Source: Ascarosepion bandense (Eukaryota > Mollusca > Cephalopoda > Sepiida > Sepiidae). Taken from it: a stretch of DNA of 64,000 bases. The stretch lies in assembly GCA_037127315.1 (NCBI GenBank), contig JBBBDQ010001688.1, positions 2,069,501 through 2,133,500 on the forward strand, in the 5' to 3' direction. Of this stretch, positions 35,201 through 47,959 are shown one piece after another. Each line of letters opens with the position of its first letter. Position 1 is the stretch's first letter. The notes beneath the pieces were generated by a model. That model did not search any database, was not told the origin of the DNA, and worked only from the letters and a program-made list of their open reading frames with translations. The translations under genes and the position numbers were made by a program.

Positions 35201-35455
35201 GATCCACATATACTGTTTTAATATGTATAGGAAAAACTACTAAAAAGGGTTGTAATTTTAAAAATGTATTTTTTTGACAGTATTTATTTATTTCTATTAT
35301 TATATTTGATATTTCAGACCGTCCTCAGCCTTTGTGTTCAATATTTTTTTGTTTCTGATGAAAGGCTGAGGACGGTCTGAAATATCAAATACAATAATAG
35401 AAATAAATACTGTCAAAAAATACATTTTTAAACTTACAACTTTTTAGTAGTTTTT

Positions 35456-35494
<39 letters not shown>
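35168..35494. repeat. long palindrome flanked by (AT)n
   Basis: Two arms of about 100-110 bp (35,223-35,333 and 35,361-35,463) are nearly perfect reverse complements around a loop of about 27 nt. Each arm contains GTATTTATTTCTATTAT-type sequence and AGACCGTCCTCAGCC or its complement. Both sides end in (AT)n runs (35,168-35,196 and 35,459-35,494). A transcript would fold into one long hairpin. There is no coding sequence. It could be a foldback or MITE-like element, or an inverted duplication. Confidence 0.9.
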
Positions 35495-35496
<2 letters not shown>

Positions 35497-35499
35497 TGA

Positions 35500-37940
35500 T
35501 AAACAATTTTTATAGTTTATTTTATTATAATAATCTTTTGTTTTTAATTGCAAAAGACTCTTTCTCTCTGTTTATTTCTGGTAAAAATAAACCTGCCTTA
35601 CCATATTTATAGGACAAGTTAAAAGAAAAAGAAACAACACTGACAACAGGTTTCTTTTGACTTGCTCCTACATTTTATAAATATAATTCAAGCCAGTACC
35701 ACCCACTCCACTGTTGATCAATATTTATAAACGTAATATTATTACCAATTTTGTTTAGCATTTTAGAAAGCAAAAAAAAAATACAAAGAAAAGTGGGGTC
35801 ACTTTGGCCCAAAAAAAATATTGAACACAAAAAAAAATTATGTGCGACAGAAATATTTGATCAATGAAATTGTGTCACTAATGTGTTTTTCATTTTCATG
35901 AGTGATGTGTGGCTGGGTGAAAGTTGTACTGTTTAACCGGCTTTCTGGTGACTTTTATTTTTAATCATTGAACTAATTTTAATAAAACTAAGATAGAAAA
36001 ATATCAGAATGAGTGTTTAAAAATAAATAGCAAGAATTTTAATTGGTAAGCTTCAAAATTTCAAATGTGATATTTTTTTTTCCACACAACTCATAATGGA
36101 TGGATTTAATTTATGCACACACAATATTCTACAGAGAGAATCTGCATACTCATAAATTCAGAATAGTAAATGTGAGTATCAATATTTTTACAAACTGAAT
36201 AGTGAAAAAGTATTTAGCTCAACAAAGAGGCCATTGCTCACTCTCTACCCCACCAAAAAAAGTTGATGTTTAGCATTTTCGTCAAATTTTAGCAAATTGG
36301 TTGAAGTTTTTAGTATTCATACATATAAACACATATACACAGCCTATGAAAAAATATATCAATAGATGAAGGTGTGTATTGAAAAAATTTTAATCATGAT
36401 CACATTTTAAGAAGTGACCCAACATTCATTTTTTATTTTAATTTCATCAGATGAAAGGACCTTTTGTAGAATACAGACTTATTTCATCTGATATTGCTTT
36501 ATTTCTCTTTAAGTAACTTCTATGATATCCCAATTCTTGAATATCAGGTCATTACTAAACTATTTAAAATAATGAATCTCAAACAAGATGCTTTTTGCTC
36601 ACAGGAGAGGACATGGGGAAATAATTTCAGTCATGTGTATAATGCTGAAAAAAATTTCTAAATGACAGTTCAAAGTGGCAGAGTAGGGAGAATCAAACAG
36701 AGAATTGAGTTTAGACTCTGAGAATCAATTGTTTAAAACATTGATCCAAAAAAGAAATATGGCATTAGTTTTTCTAAATTATAGAATAATAATAATTGAT
36801 ATTTGTTACAATTTAATAGAAGCAGGAGCCAGGATTCTGCTTTAGTTAGTGGAAGAACTTAATTTTAAATCTGTTCTTTTTTGGTTATAAAGGAAGGTCA
36901 AGTATTTGTACTTGTGGGTGTTGACGATACTGTTTACAGCTCTGAGTCAATTAAGAACAAGATATCTAGTTTGCATAGCTTTTTTGATAGACTTAATTAG
37001 GATTAACAATACAAGTCATTCAGTCTTTTTTTTCTTTCTTTAAAAGAAAAAAATATTTTGTTTTGGTTCTATGTGATGAATATCTATCAAAGTTGGTATG
37101 ACATAAAACAACATTGAGAAGATTAAATATATGATAAAAGACTATGAAGTACTTATTAATATCATCAATGCCAACATTTTCTTTCTTTTTCTTTCTTTTT
37201 CCTCCATTTTTTTTGTTCTGATATTTGTAGACAATGACTAGAAGAATGGGAATTTTTCCAGAAATTAGACAACATCCCTGAAATGGAGAGATTAGTTGCA
37301 TCAGTGTGTGGAAGAGAAAATGAACTCATGGGATGTTATGCAATAAATGGCATTTGTGGCTTCACCAGCAAAATAGGAAAGACTTTATCATTAGCATAAA
37401 AGACTTTATCTTTAGCATAAAAATGCTGAATATGTGAACATTTAAAATTTTGTTTAGACAAGTGAACTCTCTTTTGTGCTCTTGATGATAACATTTTGGC
37501 TGATCCATTCTTTAGCCTTCTCCAGTGTAGAATCAATGAGAAGATTATCTTACCTTCAAGATAGGTTTTGATTACTAAAGCCGAAATATCAAGGTCAACA
37601 CTAAAAAGATATTCAAGTGAAGAAGGGGTATATTATATCATCCAATTTGAAATATCTTAAAAACATCTTACAATAAAAAATAGCACACTCTTTAAAAGGA
37701 TTAAAATTAACAATGACAATAAGTGTCAGTAGAAAATGAGAAAGTCCCTTGAGGTTTAAAAAGAAATCATTTTCTGAAAAGTATATTTCAGAAGTGTTTA
37801 TTTGTCTGACTAAAATTTGAAATTGTTTTCAATGAGGCATTTACTGCACCTTTGTATAGCACAAGGCTCTTAAGTGAAACAGAATTCACTACAACTTAGT
37901 CACAATTATTACATACTCAAACATTTTCATAAGTTTAGTG
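35500..37940. other. no recognisable gene
   Basis: About 2.4 kb of AT-rich sequence without TE domains, SINE boxes or convincing exons. A 47-nt frame with an AG before it and a good GTAAGA donor on the minus strand (37,554-37,600) was considered and left as unproven. Confidence 0.45.
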
Positions 37941-37944
37941 AGAA

Positions 37945-38245
37945 AGGCGCCATACATGATACATGCTTGGGCGATCATGTTTCAAAAGAGACATAACTGA
38001 CTGGGCAAAATATTTTTCCGCAGTAGGTTGCCATTATTTTCTGTAGTAGACTGGTTGCCAACCAAGGCTATAGAACCCACTCATCTTGCTATTTAACCCT
38101 TACCTGGAGGGAGAAGAGCCAGATTAATGCCTTTCCCAAGGTATTTGTGCATAAGTGAATGCAACAAATTTAACTGGAATTCAAACTCTGCTCTCCAATT
38201 TCTCATTCTAATCCAATATCCACTGCATCACAATGCACATCCAGT
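37945..38245 (-). mobile_element. tRNA-derived SINE, family B copy
   Basis: On the minus strand the head reads GCATTGTGATGCAGTGGATA (A box), followed by GAGTTTGAATTCCAGTTAAA (B box) and then TTCACTTATGCACAAATACC. The core keeps the GCAACCTACTGCGG block, CCCAGTCAGTTATGTCTC and the GAAACATGATCGCCCAAGC stem side. It spans the full element, with differences of roughly one in seven to eight from the 57.7-kb copy by eye. Confidence 0.8.
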
Positions 38246-38460
38246 TACTTATCTTAAATTAGTCTGACACAAGACCACAAGTAATGGGCATCCAGTAAAG
38301 AGTAAACTTACAAGTCCTGGGTATGATGGTAAACTGCATCTGGTAGTAAGCCCTCTGATTAGGAGGTTGTGAGAAGCATGGAACAACCTCTTAATTGCTG
38401 TTGTTCGCAGGTCCACCATGACCTGGAGTGGTAGCACCTGTTAGGGTTCCAGCTATGAGC
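38246..38460 (-). other. GC-richer segment of unknown origin
   Basis: Directly upstream (minus sense) of the SINE lies a GC-richer 200-bp block with CTACCACTCCAGGTCATGGT and CAACCTCCTAATCAGAGGGC. A 62-codon minus-strand frame crosses it but shows no family motif. It could be a LINE leader or another repeat. Confidence 0.3.
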
Positions 38461-40485
38461 AAATAGTTAACCCCCAAACTGGGGTCAAAAAACTATAAAA
38501 GTATAAAAATACACTTTTATAGAAACATATACATAAAAATAAGACTTTTATAGAAAAATACACATTTTTGAAAGAAAAAAATATTACCAGCAATGCATTT
38601 TTGAATGCAAAACTAGAAGACATCTTTAGTTATCTAAAATTAAAATTTTTCATCAAAATCTGACAAAACCAATTTTCTCACTATAACCAAATATTAAAGA
38701 AAATACCTCAGAGGTTGATATGCCTTTAAACAAAACTCATGAAGTTTTTTAATCATTGTTATGGAAGTGGTGCTCAGTATTTACTGAATATAAACCCACA
38801 AATTCTCACTGGGCGCTCATTAGTTGTGACATAGTAATTAGTTGGGACTGCTTTACCATAGAGAAATGGTAAACAAGTTTTTTTCTCAGAGACCATTACT
38901 ACTATTATGAGTTCACTAAATAATGTACTGTTAATTTTAGTAATTATGAACAAGGTATTCTTGGTACATAGTATTTGCTTGGTGACCACTTGTTTAGGTT
39001 CGTTTTTAGCTATAGGTGTGGTCAGTATTCTACATTGCAAATTTCCTTTCTGAGAGAAAGAAAAAAAGATTTCTTATTTTTAGATCAAAAGCTTGACCTT
39101 ACAGATGTTAATCAGCTTTGATGTTGATGTTAAACAAAAATGAAAAAAAATTGGGATTATTGCATGTACACTTATTGAGAGATTTGTTTATTGGGTGTAA
39201 CAAAGTATTGGGTAAATTTTCTTTCTCTCCTCTTCCATCCCCTTTTTCTTTTTTTCTTCCCTCTCTCTCCTCTCTATCTTTTCTCTCCTCTCTCTCTCTC
39301 TCTCTCCATAAGTTTGATACCTACTTCCTTGCAAGCCTCTCACTTCTCAAGCTTTTTTTTTTTTTTTTTTCCAGAATGTTTGGTTGATATGCACTCCAAA
39401 TATTAATTTAGCTTTCAACATTTTTTTTTTATTCCTGCCCTGCCCCCATTCCACCACTGACTCTGGAACTTGTATTTTTAGTTGGCCTCTTAATAACTGC
39501 ATGTGACACAACTGTGAATAGATTCATCGTTGTTGTCCTTGGCACGTCTACAAACATTAATACACGTCACCTACTTTCTTAGTGTCAGGTGTCCTGGATC
39601 ACCTGGTACAATTTCACCACATGCTCCCAAACTTTTTTAAGGTTATTTTCAATCACTTTTCTATTGAATGAGTTATTTTAAGAAATGTTTTCTACTACAC
39701 ACACTTTTTGAAAAAAATATTTATTATTTTTATATATTAAAAAAAAAATACAAATAAAAGCACCATATATGCACTACAAACATGTGTACACTGTACAGTT
39801 CAATGTTTTCACAATAAATTAAACTAAAAAAATTGGCTAGAAGATCAAATAAGCTTTTTTTTTCTTTTTTACAAATACAAAATTGAACAAATCAATGTCC
39901 AATCAGAATAAGATTATTTAAGAATAAACAATATTCAAGTAAAATTTAAACCTTGATGTTTTTTTGTCTTTGTGCGTGTAAATGAGGTACATCACCTTTG
40001 CAGTGACTCCATTTCACATTTATGATACAATTTCTAGTCTGAAGGAAAAAAGACAATATAGAGTTCGAATTGCAAGATGCAACTCATCATGCATTGTAAT
40101 AGACAATAGCTTACATCTCCTGGAAAGATTGATGGCTGCAGATGTAGTTGTGCTTTGCTGCAATATCCAATTGATATCAGTATGCTCCAACTGAAAAAAG
40201 TGTCTCCAAATACAAAAAAAAAAAAAAACTTCTACAGTTACAGAACTGTGTGTAATAGAAAATTGTGCATTGAGATTTTAATGTTACTGCAAGTGTTTTC
40301 AAATGCCACAAGTCCTTAAATAAAAAGACATCACCCTTTGACACAGAAACTTTAAACAGCAAAAGGGAAATCATTTTTAAATTTTCATTATTAAAGATAT
40401 TCCATCTTAAATACATGCTTTGAACATTTTGTAAAACATTGTATAAATTTTTATAGCCCAGGTAAAATAACCCAAAAATGTTATT
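38461..40485. other. no recognisable gene; (TC)n and poly-T
   Basis: The (TC)-rich tract at about 39,218-39,306 and poly-T at 39,352-39,371 generate spurious Ser/Leu/Phe-rich frames. Nothing else is recognisable. Confidence 0.5.
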
Positions 40486-40489
40486 AATC

Positions 40490-42260
40490 TTAGATTCTTG
40501 ATTTAGGCAATTTTTGACCTATGTTAGAGTATATAATTTATACTTTGAATCAGATCACAGACTTCTGTTAACACCAGACCAAAAAATAGATCACTTTCAT
40601 AAACGACAATAGTTCCCTAAATATAATGTCCAAACTCTTGAAAATGAAAATGTAAAGGCTACTAAAATCTAAATATATGTTCTCAATATTGACCCAAACA
40701 GCATTGATGAATGATATATCTTCTTTAGTGGAAACATGGAAGACAAGTAACAAAATGGAATAACAGATCTCTATGTGGGATAAAAAGACTAATCATAGAA
40801 AGAAACAGAAGAGAAGAAAAAATGGACAGGAGACACTAAACAGTTAAGAAGGCCAGTTAATGATCTGAAAAATGAACATCTTTTGGAAAGTGAAAACCAA
40901 ATCAACAAAAACTAAAAAATATAGATTGTGTTGAAAGGTAAAGAATACTTTTGGTCTCAAAAAACACTTTAAGTCACATTTCAATCTTGACCTCAGCAAT
41001 CTGAAAAGAACAGTGGAAATAGAATATTTACCAATATATATCCAAATATTACAAAGTATTATCCAAATGTCCAAATATTACAAAGTCCTAAGTGATGAGG
41101 AAGAAACTAAAAATAATAAAACTTCACTTGACATTGAGGCTGAATTTTTCAAAGTAACATATTCAAATAGAAGTTTCTCAGTTATATAAAAGTCTGGAAT
41201 CTAAAGTAGTAGAGTATATCACACATTAATGCAGTAAGGAAAAAAAGATGGTCATGAAAACCCTCAGATGTACAAAGTTGGTCATGAAGACCCTCAGATG
41301 TACAAATTGGATTTATTATGATGAAAGTACTAATAAATATTACTCTTTATTTTGTAACAGTCAACTTCTAATGACACAGTTTGGCTTTCATTCTGGTAAT
41401 GGTTCAGTGATCACATATGTCATCAAGCAACTCCAGGAAATCACTTACCTATCAAATAAAAATCATGTACCTGCTATTCTGATCTCACATCAGCATATGA
41501 CCACATTTATCAGAGACCATCTTTCAAGCCCTAACGACTGACTGTTTTGATCTGAGGAACTGTTGTTCCAAAAAGTTGTATATCTCTGGAGACCTAAACA
41601 CTCATTCATTTCAAACCTCATCAGAAATACAAGAAAGAGGAATTGAGTCCCACTCTTTCATCTCTTCCTAGACTATGCTTTGTGCATGTACAAGTACAGA
41701 TATGAAGCAATGGGCCTTCTTCATGTATACATTCCATGCCACATCCCAATTGATTAATAATTAAAAAAAAAGTGTTTCAATGTACTGATAAGGAAAGCTT
41801 TGATGATATATGTATTCAAATTTGAGATAAAAATAATCCTGAACAAAAAAAAAATCAACATTCTTTATCAAGAAGTAGTGTTCCAAGAATTAGGACTTAA
41901 AGTAAACCTTTCCAAAGCTATGATCTGGAATTGAAATGAAAGCCATGATGATGCATACCATGAATCTGGAATATAGAATTAATAGATACTAAATACTTAA
42001 ATACTTTGGTGTATGAATCAGTTATAACCAATTTAGTATAGGAGATAAGGGAATTGAACACAGAAAAGGTCGGTCTTAGGATAATTTTGTTCAACACCAA
42101 GATGCTTCAAAAAATGAGACCTGTACCTAAAGTCATGTTAAATAGCCTTGTTAGAGTGTCTCATATGGATATCATGCATGGCATCCAACTCCTTCAGAAA
42201 TGTCTAAACTATCAATTATATATACAATCATTTTCTCAAATCAATGATTAAAAATGGATT
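40490..42260 (+). pseudogene. diverged RTE/Jockey-like LINE relic
   Basis: Three separated motifs share one strand and the expected order. YFESDHRLLL (about 40,539) is the end of an APE endonuclease. QFGFHSGNGSVITYVIKQLQ (about 41,381) is the RT QxGFRxGRS motif. ELGLKVNLSKAMIW (about 41,888) is the post-YADD thumb strand, with ILRYFGV-like and AFxKHxDA-like traces after it. The sequence between is too decayed to read. A short tandem duplication at 41,248-41,306 repeats GTCATGAARACCCTCAGATG. Confidence 0.5.
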
Positions 42261-42264
42261 CAAG

Positions 42265-43195
42265 TGAATGAACCCTGTTGGTCTAGAATATGGCTCTCCT
42301 TCATCAGATTGTAAATTGGCACTACACAACTGTACTAAATAACAGAAACCACATCACTTGAAGATTTACAAAAGCAGCAGCAACTAAATTGGATATCCTA
42401 TGTAACTAACAGAAAAAATGACATAAGACTTTTTTTTTTTTTTTTACACACACTATATTAAACAAAAGTTTAGGAAGTAAGCCCCTGTCAAGATGACAAA
42501 GAGTGATGGACTTATGAAACCAATTTTCCAGAAAAACTGCTTTAAGAGAAAGGTTTTATAAATTTTAACCAACAGTAATGCTGTTTGGTCATTGAATGCT
42601 GTTTTTTCTTTTTTTTAATAAAGGAATATCTAATCACACCACTGCCATTAACTTACTGATATTGATAAAGATTTCAGGATGTACTTGTATTTATATAAGC
42701 AATATATGATGTAAGTTTTAGCTATCATTAGCTATTTAACTATCCTTATTGAAAAACATTGATAACTTATTTTAAGGATGTCAGATTTTATAATATAAAT
42801 TGAAACATAAATTAATTCAAAGGTATAGACCATAGAAAAATATTTTTATGCTTGAATCAATTATTATTTAAAATGTTATGTCCTTTGATATTCTATAACC
42901 TTTAACGTTGATTTTTAACTTTTCTACTACTTTGACTTGCATCCATTTGTATTGCTTCTTTTCTATATTCATATACATTTGAGAGTCCCGGAGCCAGTCC
43001 ATTAATATTGTGTCATTGAATCTTTTTTTTTTTTTTTTTTTTTTTTTTTTAGTGTGTGTCTCTCTTTTTCTCTCTCTCTCTCTCTCTCTCTCTTTCTCCA
43101 TCCATCCCGTGTCAAAAGAACAATTTTTTCTATTGACACTGCTATTTGACTACCTTCACCTCATGGTAATGTTTCTTTTAAAAAGTGATGATTGG
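42265..43195. other. no recognisable gene; poly-T and (TC)n
   Basis: Poly-T runs lie at about 42,429-42,445 and 43,021-43,050, and (TC)n at 43,061-43,095. No motif recognised. Confidence 0.5.
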
Positions 43196-43643
43196 AATTG
43201 TAATGGAACCTAAACATATGATGAAAGTGACTTTATACATTTTTTCGTTCTTGAGAATTGACTAAAAATATTAAACCTTATTTATTAGGTTACTTATTCA
43301 GAAGAATAATTTTATATTTACAACATTGTAAAAACTAATACAATTCAAACTTATACAATGTAATATTTATCATTTACCATTATATAAAGAAATATGAAAA
43401 ATTTTTTATTCATAAATTTATAAACATTTACTAAATTATTAAAATATGTGAACCAGCTATAAGAAAATTTACCATTTTATAAAGTTCTAATCAATAATTA
43501 GCTGATGTTGCTAACCATTCCAATAGATAATATAATAAATTATATAAATAAACAATTTAATAGTATTATTTTTGTGGTCAATTCTCAAGAACAAAAAAAA
43601 ATGTATAAATTCACTTTCATCATATGTTGGTTTTATTACAATT
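43196..43643. mobile_element. short inverted-repeat (MITE-like) element
   Basis: Arms of about 67 bp (43,196-43,262 and 43,577-43,643) are reverse complements: each contains CATATGATGAAAGTGA, then TTTATACATTTTTT and GTTCTTGAGAATTGAC. About 315 bp of very AT-rich sequence without a coding frame lies between. Size, arms and lack of coding fit a non-autonomous DNA transposon. No clear target-site duplication was seen. Confidence 0.75.
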
Positions 43644-43764
43644 TTAAACTTAACATTTTAAAACACATTGCCGGCAATGTAAAAAAAAAAAAGGGCATCT
43701 TTTTGATGTGTGTGCAGGCATAAAGGGTCAAGACAGACAATACGAGCAGAATGTGAAGAAGCTT

Positions 43765-45540
43765 TTTTTAATCGTATCACCCTGAGCAAGGCGGTAATGC
43801 CACTGATGTGCAAGGGGCTACATAAGTGTAAAAAGATTAATTAGAAGAGTGAAGAGGAAAACAAACCAGTTAGGAAGGAGCAATAGAACGATGAGAATAC
43901 AGGTGTGATGAGTTTCAAAGGTGGAGAGAAAGGAAAGGATATACAGAGGTGGGGAAAGAACTAGTCAAGTGGTTAATAGATGAGTATTGACCTTGCATTT
44001 AAATTCCTGGAGGTTGTAGCTGTCAGGAAAGCAAGAATATGGGAGCGAGTTCCACAGGCAGGAAGTGCGAGAGAAGAAGCTGCAGGAGTAGAATTGCCAT
44101 CTGCATTTGGCTAACCTAACTATAAATGGGTGGGACCCAGTTGCCAATCTGGTTGCATGAGTAAACACCTGTTGCAGAGGCACCAGTGACTTAAGTTCAT
44201 TGGAGCAGAAGCCACGAAAGTATTTATAGAACAGACAAAGGGAGGCCACATTTTGTCGGTGGGGAAGTGGCTGTAGTTGAGCCGCCAAGTCAGTACCTAT
44301 CACATTACTGATTCTCCTTTGGAGCCTGTCGAGAACACTGAGATGAACGGCAGGGGCACCTGACCATATATGGCAGTAGTATTCCATGCACGGATGAATG
44401 GTTGATTTGTATATATGCAGGATGGATTCAGGCGGAAAAAACATCCTGGCCTGACACAGTGACGCAACCTTCTTAGCAGTGGATTTAGCTATGGACTCGA
44501 TGTAGTGGTTCCATTTGAGATCAGAAGAAAGGGTAAGGCCGAGGAGGCACAGTGTATTGCTCTCAGGGAGAATTGCTTGGTCCATGCTTATGGGAGGCAG
44601 GATAGGTTGCCTGTGATGATTGACAGACAACAACTTGGTCTTAGACGCATTGAAATTGACAAGCCACTTCTTGCCCCAATTCACCACAGGGTGTAGATCC
44701 CGTTCAAGGTCAGCAGCGAGATTGTTTGGCTGCCACAACGGGTTTCTTGCTGATGCAGGAGTAAATTGTGGTGTCATCTGCGTAGATGCCTACTTGGCAC
44801 TTGATCTCATCTGGGAGGTCATTGATGAAAATAAGGAAGAGCATTGGGCCCAGGATAGAGCCCTGTGGGACACCAGCATTTGTGCTGTAGGATGAAGAGA
44901 CATGCCCATTCAAAACAACCTTCATTTTGCGGTTATTTAAAAAAGATTGGATTAGATCAAGCAAGCGTCCGGTAATACTGTAACCGCGTAGCTTGCATAG
45001 AAGGCCAGCATGCCAAACCCTGTCAAAAGCCTTGGTGATGTCCAGAGCAACAGCACGAGCCTTGCTGGACTCCTCAAGGGCCTGGAGCATGTACTCCGTA
45101 ATGGTTGTTAGCATGTCGACCGTGAACCTGGCAAAGCAGAAGCCATACTGCCTATGAGAGTAGAGCTTGTGGGTAGTAAGATGTTGAACTATTTCAGCAT
45201 TAATTATGGCCTTGAACACTTTCCCGAAAATTGGTAGAAGACTGATATGGCAATAGTTGGATGGGTCCGAGAGTTCACCACAGTTCTTAAATACAGGAAC
45301 GACTGAAGAGAACTTCCAGCATGCAGGAAAACAGGAAGCAGAAAGGCAGTAGTTATACAGTTTAGAGAGAACAGGAGAGAGTTCAGGAGCACACCTCTTA
45401 AGAACTATCACCGGGATTCCATCACCACCGCTCGCCTTATGGAGGTCAAGTTTTGAAATTACTCAGGATACTACTGTCGGGGTAATATATACGTCGTACA
45501 GTTTGGCCTCAGTTCTAATAGAGAAGTCGGGTTAGGGTAC
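43765..45540 (-). pseudogene. CR1-like LINE, long antisense copy
   Basis: On the minus strand the RT begins at about 45,500 with RTEAKLYDV and SKLDLHKAS. The 233-codon open frame 45,411-44,710 holds VVPVFKNCGELSDPSNY, QYGFCFARFTVDM, AVALDITKAFDRVWHAGLL, NAGVPQGSILGPMLFLIF and the catalytic IYADDTTIYS motif. A one-base slip at about 44,735-44,775 moves the frame. The second open frame (44,777-43,965) then carries WLVNFNASKTKLLSVN through the C-terminal domain FYKYFRGFCSNELKSL. The 3' UTR ends at 43,765 with the family terminus and poly-A. One main frameshift and a 5' truncation before the endonuclease are the obvious defects, so it is a recent copy. Confidence 0.9.
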
Positions 45541-45934
45541 TCCAGCTTTATTTTATGTAAATATACTCTTCAGTGAAATTCTTCTTGGTTGGGACTTGTA
45601 CCACGCAAAAATAATCTTATTTAGAAGGTTGCATAGTACTGTTTCAACAATTATTTTTGTAATGTTATTAAAACAAAACAAAAAAAACTATTACATTATT
45701 AAGGAATTACTGTTTCTTCCCACTGATAGCACCTTTTAATTTTTCTGTCAACACCCCACTTTTGGTCAAGCAATCAACAATCTATTGAGATGTAGATACC
45801 TATATTACATAATTTTTCTCTCCTCTGACTAATATATATTTAATCACTGCCATATCTGATTGCATCTTTTTATCTGCTACAGTTTCTAGAATAGAATGCT
45901 TCCATCAGATTTTTATTATCTATGATACAGTTTT
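45541..45934. other. no recognisable gene
   Basis: AT-rich sequence between the LINE and the terminal-inverted-repeat element; nothing recognised. Confidence 0.5.
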
Positions 45935-45936
45935 TA

Positions 45937-47344
45937 GCTACCTCCACTAAATTGTTGAAAAAACAGCATCGTATGAAGAAAAAATGTCCAAACTGAATAA
46001 AACAAACTTCTTCCATCAAAATGTTTATTAATAACAGGAAAGATTGATGTATATTTTGATTATTTAAAAAAGAAATTTAATCCTTTCTAACATGTTCAAA
46101 ATTTTGGTAAAAATCTTGTTTTTATTTTGTTAGCGAGGAGCCAAATCATTTACAATGGAAACTTTTTTTCCGATTACAAACACATTAATTTGGAAATTCT
46201 TGCAAAAATCAAATAATTATCAAATTTTAATAAAACTTTCAGGACTTATTTACGAATGAATGAAATTATTTTTAAAATCATAAATTTAATCATTATTTTT
46301 TAAAAATATGTAAAAAAAAGAGAAAAAGAAATGACCAATCTGTTACCCCCTCACCATCCACATAAAGTCAAGAAATTAAATTCTGTAGGCAAAAATGATT
46401 TTATTAGTTAAATGCAGGACTCATTGCGGAATGTAAATCATCTATTTTTTATAACTATTTAGCCCCTTTTACTGAAAATCTGCTCCAAATAGTAAAATAA
46501 AAAATGCAATAAAACTGACAAATTTTATTGTTATTATGTTTAAGCTTTTAATTGTTTTAATAAAATAAATATCACATATTTAAAGAATTTTTTTTTTTCA
46601 ATTTAATAATGAAATATTAAAAGAATTGTCTTCATTTTTTTTTTTTTTTTTTTTAATTATAATAATTTATAAAGTTTCAAAAATACTTCAAAACTTGATG
46701 TTAGGCTGGCAGGTTACATAGTGAAGACTATATTTACTAATTGGAAAGTTTAAGACAAATCTATCAATCATATTTTTAAAGTATTTTTTGTTTTGTTTTT
46801 GTATGGTAGTTTCTATGTGTACGTTAAAAGGTCATATATTTCAGGGATTCTTCCTTTGCTGGAAAATATATGTACAATTATGTCACTTGTGATCGCCATA
46901 CACTTATCTTTTCTCTCATCTGTCAGCATATTTTACTTACAGTGGAAAGGTTAGAAAGGTCATATATGTGTTTATAAATAGTTTTATTCTAAATTTCATG
47001 CTATAAATAAGGAATATTTGTATATTTCAGATTAATTTAATATTAAATTTGCTAATTTTCCAAAAATAATGTGTCACAGATATATATTTTATTTTTGAAA
47101 CAAAAATTAACTTTAGTTTACAAATCTGTTGATCACTCGAAAATGGCTGAAAAATTAAAAAATCATTTCAAAATTTTATATTCTAATCAATATAATTTCT
47201 GTTTGAAATACACCAGAGTATTTTACTTACTGGAAATAGTAAATTCAATCATTTAGCTTTCAATTAAAACTAAAATAAAAATTTCAAGAAAACTTTATTT
47301 TTAAAAATTCAATTAAAAAGTTATCGAAAATGAGTGGAGGTACC
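45937..47344 (-). mobile_element. 1.4-kb terminal-inverted-repeat element, copy A (complete)
   Basis: The element starts GCTACCTCCACT at 45,937 and ends AGTGGAGGTACC at 47,344. These 12-bp terminal inverted repeats differ at one base and TA dinucleotides sit outside both (45,935-45,936 and 47,345-47,346). The interior has no frame longer than about 60 codons. It is reverse-complementary to 58,732-60,114 and 60,675-62,639; for example, its GCAGGACTCATTGCGGAATG matches the complement of the 59.6-kb copy. TA target duplication and short TIRs fit a non-autonomous Tc1/mariner-like DNA transposon, but superfamily assignment is inference. Confidence 0.7.
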
Positions 47345-47349
47345 TAAAT

Positions 47350-47918
47350 TTTTAACTGAGGACAAGTTGTCTACCCCTTTTATTATACTGGCAATGTAAA
47401 CATCAGATTTAGCACAGTTAAGCAATGCCATAGTCTTTGCAGACAAAATTGAAGTGTTTTGTTTTTGGTTTTGTTTTGTTTTTGTTATTTTCTTTTCATG
47501 CCCAATATTTAGGACAACAATTATGAGTCATGAACAGAATTTTATATTTTGCTTTAAAAAGGAAAAACAAACCAAGCTAGCATGTGTAACATGATTGATT
47601 ACTTTGTTTAATTTTAGAAGGTCATTCACAGTAGCTCTGTTATAGGACACATTTGAATAATAATAGCCATCAAAGGCAGTATTAAGTCTGGTATGTGTAG
47701 CTAGCGAATTTAACTGATCTATCATAGACCTGTATATTCTCTGTTTTGAACAGTTCACTAGTTTTCTGAACTGCTTGTTGATTACTGACATGAACAAGTA
47801 ATGATTGTGATGATGCATATTGAAGTTGGTCTATTGTTAAACTAATATTTGTAAAGATAATCTTAAATCCAATGTATTTAAGGTATTGATGTGGAGCCTC
47901 TAATGAAGAACCTACCTA

Positions 47919-47959
<41 letters not shown>

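Noticed and set aside
37554..37600. 47-nt minus-strand exon candidate (frame VDLDISALVIKTYLE, donor AAG|GTAAGA)
   Set aside because: The donor is good and one frame is open, but the acceptor tract is weak, the exon is very short and nothing around it supports a gene.
39118..39406. Overlapping Ser/Phe/Leu-rich frames
   Set aside because: They are translations of a (TC)n and poly-T tract without other protein features.
42868..43213. Arg/Glu- and Phe/Ser-rich frames on both strands
   Set aside because: They are produced by (TC)n and poly-T; the rest has no motif.
44505..44895. Two plus-strand frames opposite the CR1-like copy
   Set aside because: They are antisense shadows of the minus-strand reverse transcriptase.
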